A stretch of 64,000 nt of DNA from JARRON01 sp037383845 (lineage in GTDB: Bacteria; Pseudomonadota; Gammaproteobacteria; Steroidobacterales; XN24), in contig JARRON010000008.1 of assembly GCA_037383845.1 (NCBI GenBank), positions 1 through 64,000 of the forward strand, given 5' to 3'. Positions 62,884 through 64,000 of this stretch are shown one piece after another; the stretch's first letter is position 1; the number at the start of each line of letters is the position of its first letter. A model generated the notes under the pieces. That model was not told the origin of the DNA, did not search any database, and saw nothing but the letters and a program-made list of their open reading frames with translations. Made by a program: the position numbers and the translations under genes.

Positions 62884-63555
62884 TTAACGGGCCCTGGCCC
62901 GAGCCTCGTCCAGGCCCTCCCGGAGGATGCCCGCCCAGTTGCGGAAAGCCCGCCGGGCTTCCGCGGTATTGCTCGTCTGGGACGTCATGGTGTACATGCC
63001 GGTCTGCCGCGCGGTGCTCGAATCTATGACCCTGGCGAGAATGTCGCCGGTCACCGAGTCCCGGAGCTCGAGTACCAGGGTCATGCTCCCGGCTTCAGCG
63101 GTATAAACTCGCGACCGGCCGGTCGCATTCCGTTCCGGAGCGTTGATGTACAGATCAACGATGGCCGGTGTGACCCTGAGGGTGTCATAGGCGGGCTCGT
63201 CCACCAGCCGGTACCCGCCCTCAGCGAGCTCCTCGGCGAAGACCTCCCGGAACAACGCAGCCATGTCCCGGCGGATTCGCTGGATGTCCTGCGCGTCGAG
63301 GCGGTCCGAAGCACCCACGGTGCCGCGGTTCGGATCCCAGTTCGACGCGAAGCTCACTTCCACCGGGTCCAGGATGATGTTGTCGTAGCTGTGGACCTCG
63401 GCCCCGGGCTGGACGTACACGGCGTCCAGGCGCGTCCCGGGCCTCAGGACCAGGCCGTCCCACTGCGGCTTGAAACCCGTCCCGGGCGGAGCGGCGCAGC
63501 CCGCGGCGAGCAGTCCGCCGAGCAAAATCAGCATGGAGATACGTAGACCTGCCAT
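62884..63555 (-). CDS. DUF3313 family lipoprotein
   Basis: A 223-residue lipoprotein (lipobox LAAGC) matching DUF3313: the segment TRLDAVYVQPGAEVHSYDNIILDPVEV near the N terminus and the later VTPAIVDLYINAPE with a final SMTLVLELRDSVTGDILAR. Function unknown; it is an outer-membrane or periplasmic lipoprotein. AGAGG lies 7 bases before the start. It is divergent from the DUF2845 gene. Confidence 0.83.
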   Translation of the reverse strand: MAGLRISMLILLGGLLAAGCAAPPGTGFKPQWDGLVLRPGTRLDAVYVQPGAEVHSYDNIILDPVEVSFASNWDPNRGTVGASDRLDAQDIQRIRRDMAALFREVFAEELAEGGYRLVDEPAYDTLRVTPAIVDLYINAPERNATGRSRVYTAEAGSMTLVLELRDSVTGDILARVIDSSTARQTGMYTMTSQTSNTAEARRAFRNWAGILREGLDEARARAR

Positions 63556-63744
63556 GATGGAACCTCTTGGAAGACGCGGCAGAAAACCGGCTGCCGACGC
63601 TGCATGCTAGCACCCCGGTGCGTCGCTTCATGCAGCGCCGGCCCGCGCTGCAGCGGACCGCCGCAGGGCTTAAGATAAAGCTTGGGCAGCCGGGGCCTGC
63701 GGACGATTTCCGGGGCAGCGAGGCCGTCGAGGAGGCAGGGCATC

Positions 63745-64000
63745 ATGAGGGGCACAACAAGGTTTTTCGCGCTGAGCCTGGCGGTGCTGCTTCCCGGCGG
63801 CGTCGTCGCCGATGGCGCTTTTCGCTGTGGCAACAAGATCATCGAGGTGGGCATGTCCGTGGAGGAGGTCCGGCGGCACTGCGGGGAGCCCACCTCCAGC
63901 CGGACCGAAGAGCGGGCAGTACACAGCGGCAACCGGATTGTCGGCAAGACCGAATTCCACATCTGGACTTACAAGCCGACCACGTCGTCCATTCCGCGCA
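63745..64000 (+). CDS. DUF2845 secreted protein, truncated by the window edge
   Basis: The first 85 codons of a secreted protein: signal peptide (hydrophobic FFALSLAVLLPGGVVA) followed by the DUF2845 signature FRCGNKIIEVGMSVEEVRRHCGEPTS, with two cysteines. GGAGG lies 9 bases before ATG 63745. The gene continues past 64000. Function unknown. Confidence 0.8.
   Translation, partial: MRGTTRFFALSLAVLLPGGVVADGAFRCGNKIIEVGMSVEEVRRHCGEPTSSRTEERAVHSGNRIVGKTEFHIWTYKPTTSSIPR

Overview
This window reads as one stretch of chromosome from a high-GC, Gram-negative, aerobic heterotroph. The gene set (FdxA, ZapE, ZapG/YhcB, XerD, DsbC, DUF3450-linked TonB systems, a complete leucine-degradation operon) points to a gammaproteobacterium, perhaps marine or halophilic; I cannot name the genus. 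Coding density is high. I see no prophage, insertion sequence, plasmid gene or CRISPR array. One short assembly gap (13 N) lies at 9419-9431.

Layout. (1) 0.1-9.0 kb, minus strand: a PhoB/OmpR-type response regulator, a TonB-dependent receptor, and a TtpC-type TonB energising system (DUF3450 protein, TtpC-like protein, ExbB, ExbD, TonB, TPR protein). (2) 9.3-11.7 kb, minus: ECF sigma factor, zinc-finger anti-sigma factor and a two-PDZ periplasmic protein. (3) 11.8-13.0 kb: a GFA-family enzyme and ZapG. (4) 13.1-28.4 kb, minus: a tightly packed 15-gene unit. It joins multihaem and monohaem lipoproteins, two outer-membrane barrel proteins, a TlpA thioredoxin, DUF4266 and DUF3570 proteins, three TPR proteins, a TolQ/ExbB-type motor protein, an AgmX-type TonB-like protein and a GspC-like PDZ protein. 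This is the best candidate for an undescribed system: an envelope-spanning, proton-driven machine resembling the Myxococcus Agl/Glt gliding core but coupled to c-type cytochromes. (5) 28.4-33.3 kb: a gene-poor stretch, tRNA-Leu(CAA), NUDIX hydrolase, ferredoxin, DsbC-like protein, XerD and a PlsC acyltransferase. (6) 33.3-38.7 kb, minus: a second, paralogous TtpC-type TonB system, with two ExbD genes but no receptor or regulator. (7) 38.9-42.3 kb: fused B12-dependent isobutyryl-CoA mutase IcmF, divergent from (8) 42.7-55.5 kb, plus: leucine dehydrogenase, isovaleryl-CoA dehydrogenase, thiolase, both methylcrotonyl-CoA carboxylase subunits, methylglutaconyl-CoA hydratase, HMG-CoA lyase, a 3-hydroxyacyl-CoA dehydrogenase-like SDR and two M16 peptidases, closed by a strong terminator. 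(9) 55.8-61.6 kb, plus: ETF-quinone oxidoreductase, ETF beta and alpha, and acetoacetyl-CoA synthetase. (10) 61.7-64.0 kb: ZapE ATPase, a DUF3313 lipoprotein and a DUF2845 protein cut by the right edge.

How the parts work together. Regions 7-9 make an almost complete route from leucine to acetyl-CoA. Leucine dehydrogenase deaminates. A branched-chain ketoacid dehydrogenase, not in the window, would make isovaleryl-CoA. LiuA oxidises it and passes electrons through ETF and ETF-QO to quinone. LiuB/D, LiuC and LiuE lead to acetoacetate plus acetyl-CoA. Acetoacetyl-CoA synthetase and thiolase finish the path. The two TonB systems and the 13-28 kb unit all rely on ExbB/TolQ-type proton channels, so the window holds five members of that family, three ExbD proteins, two TonB proteins and one AgmX-type protein.

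Most starts were moved from the longest possible start to one with a ribosome-binding site, a signal peptide or a stop/start overlap. Functional names rest on motifs and context read by eye; no database search was run.
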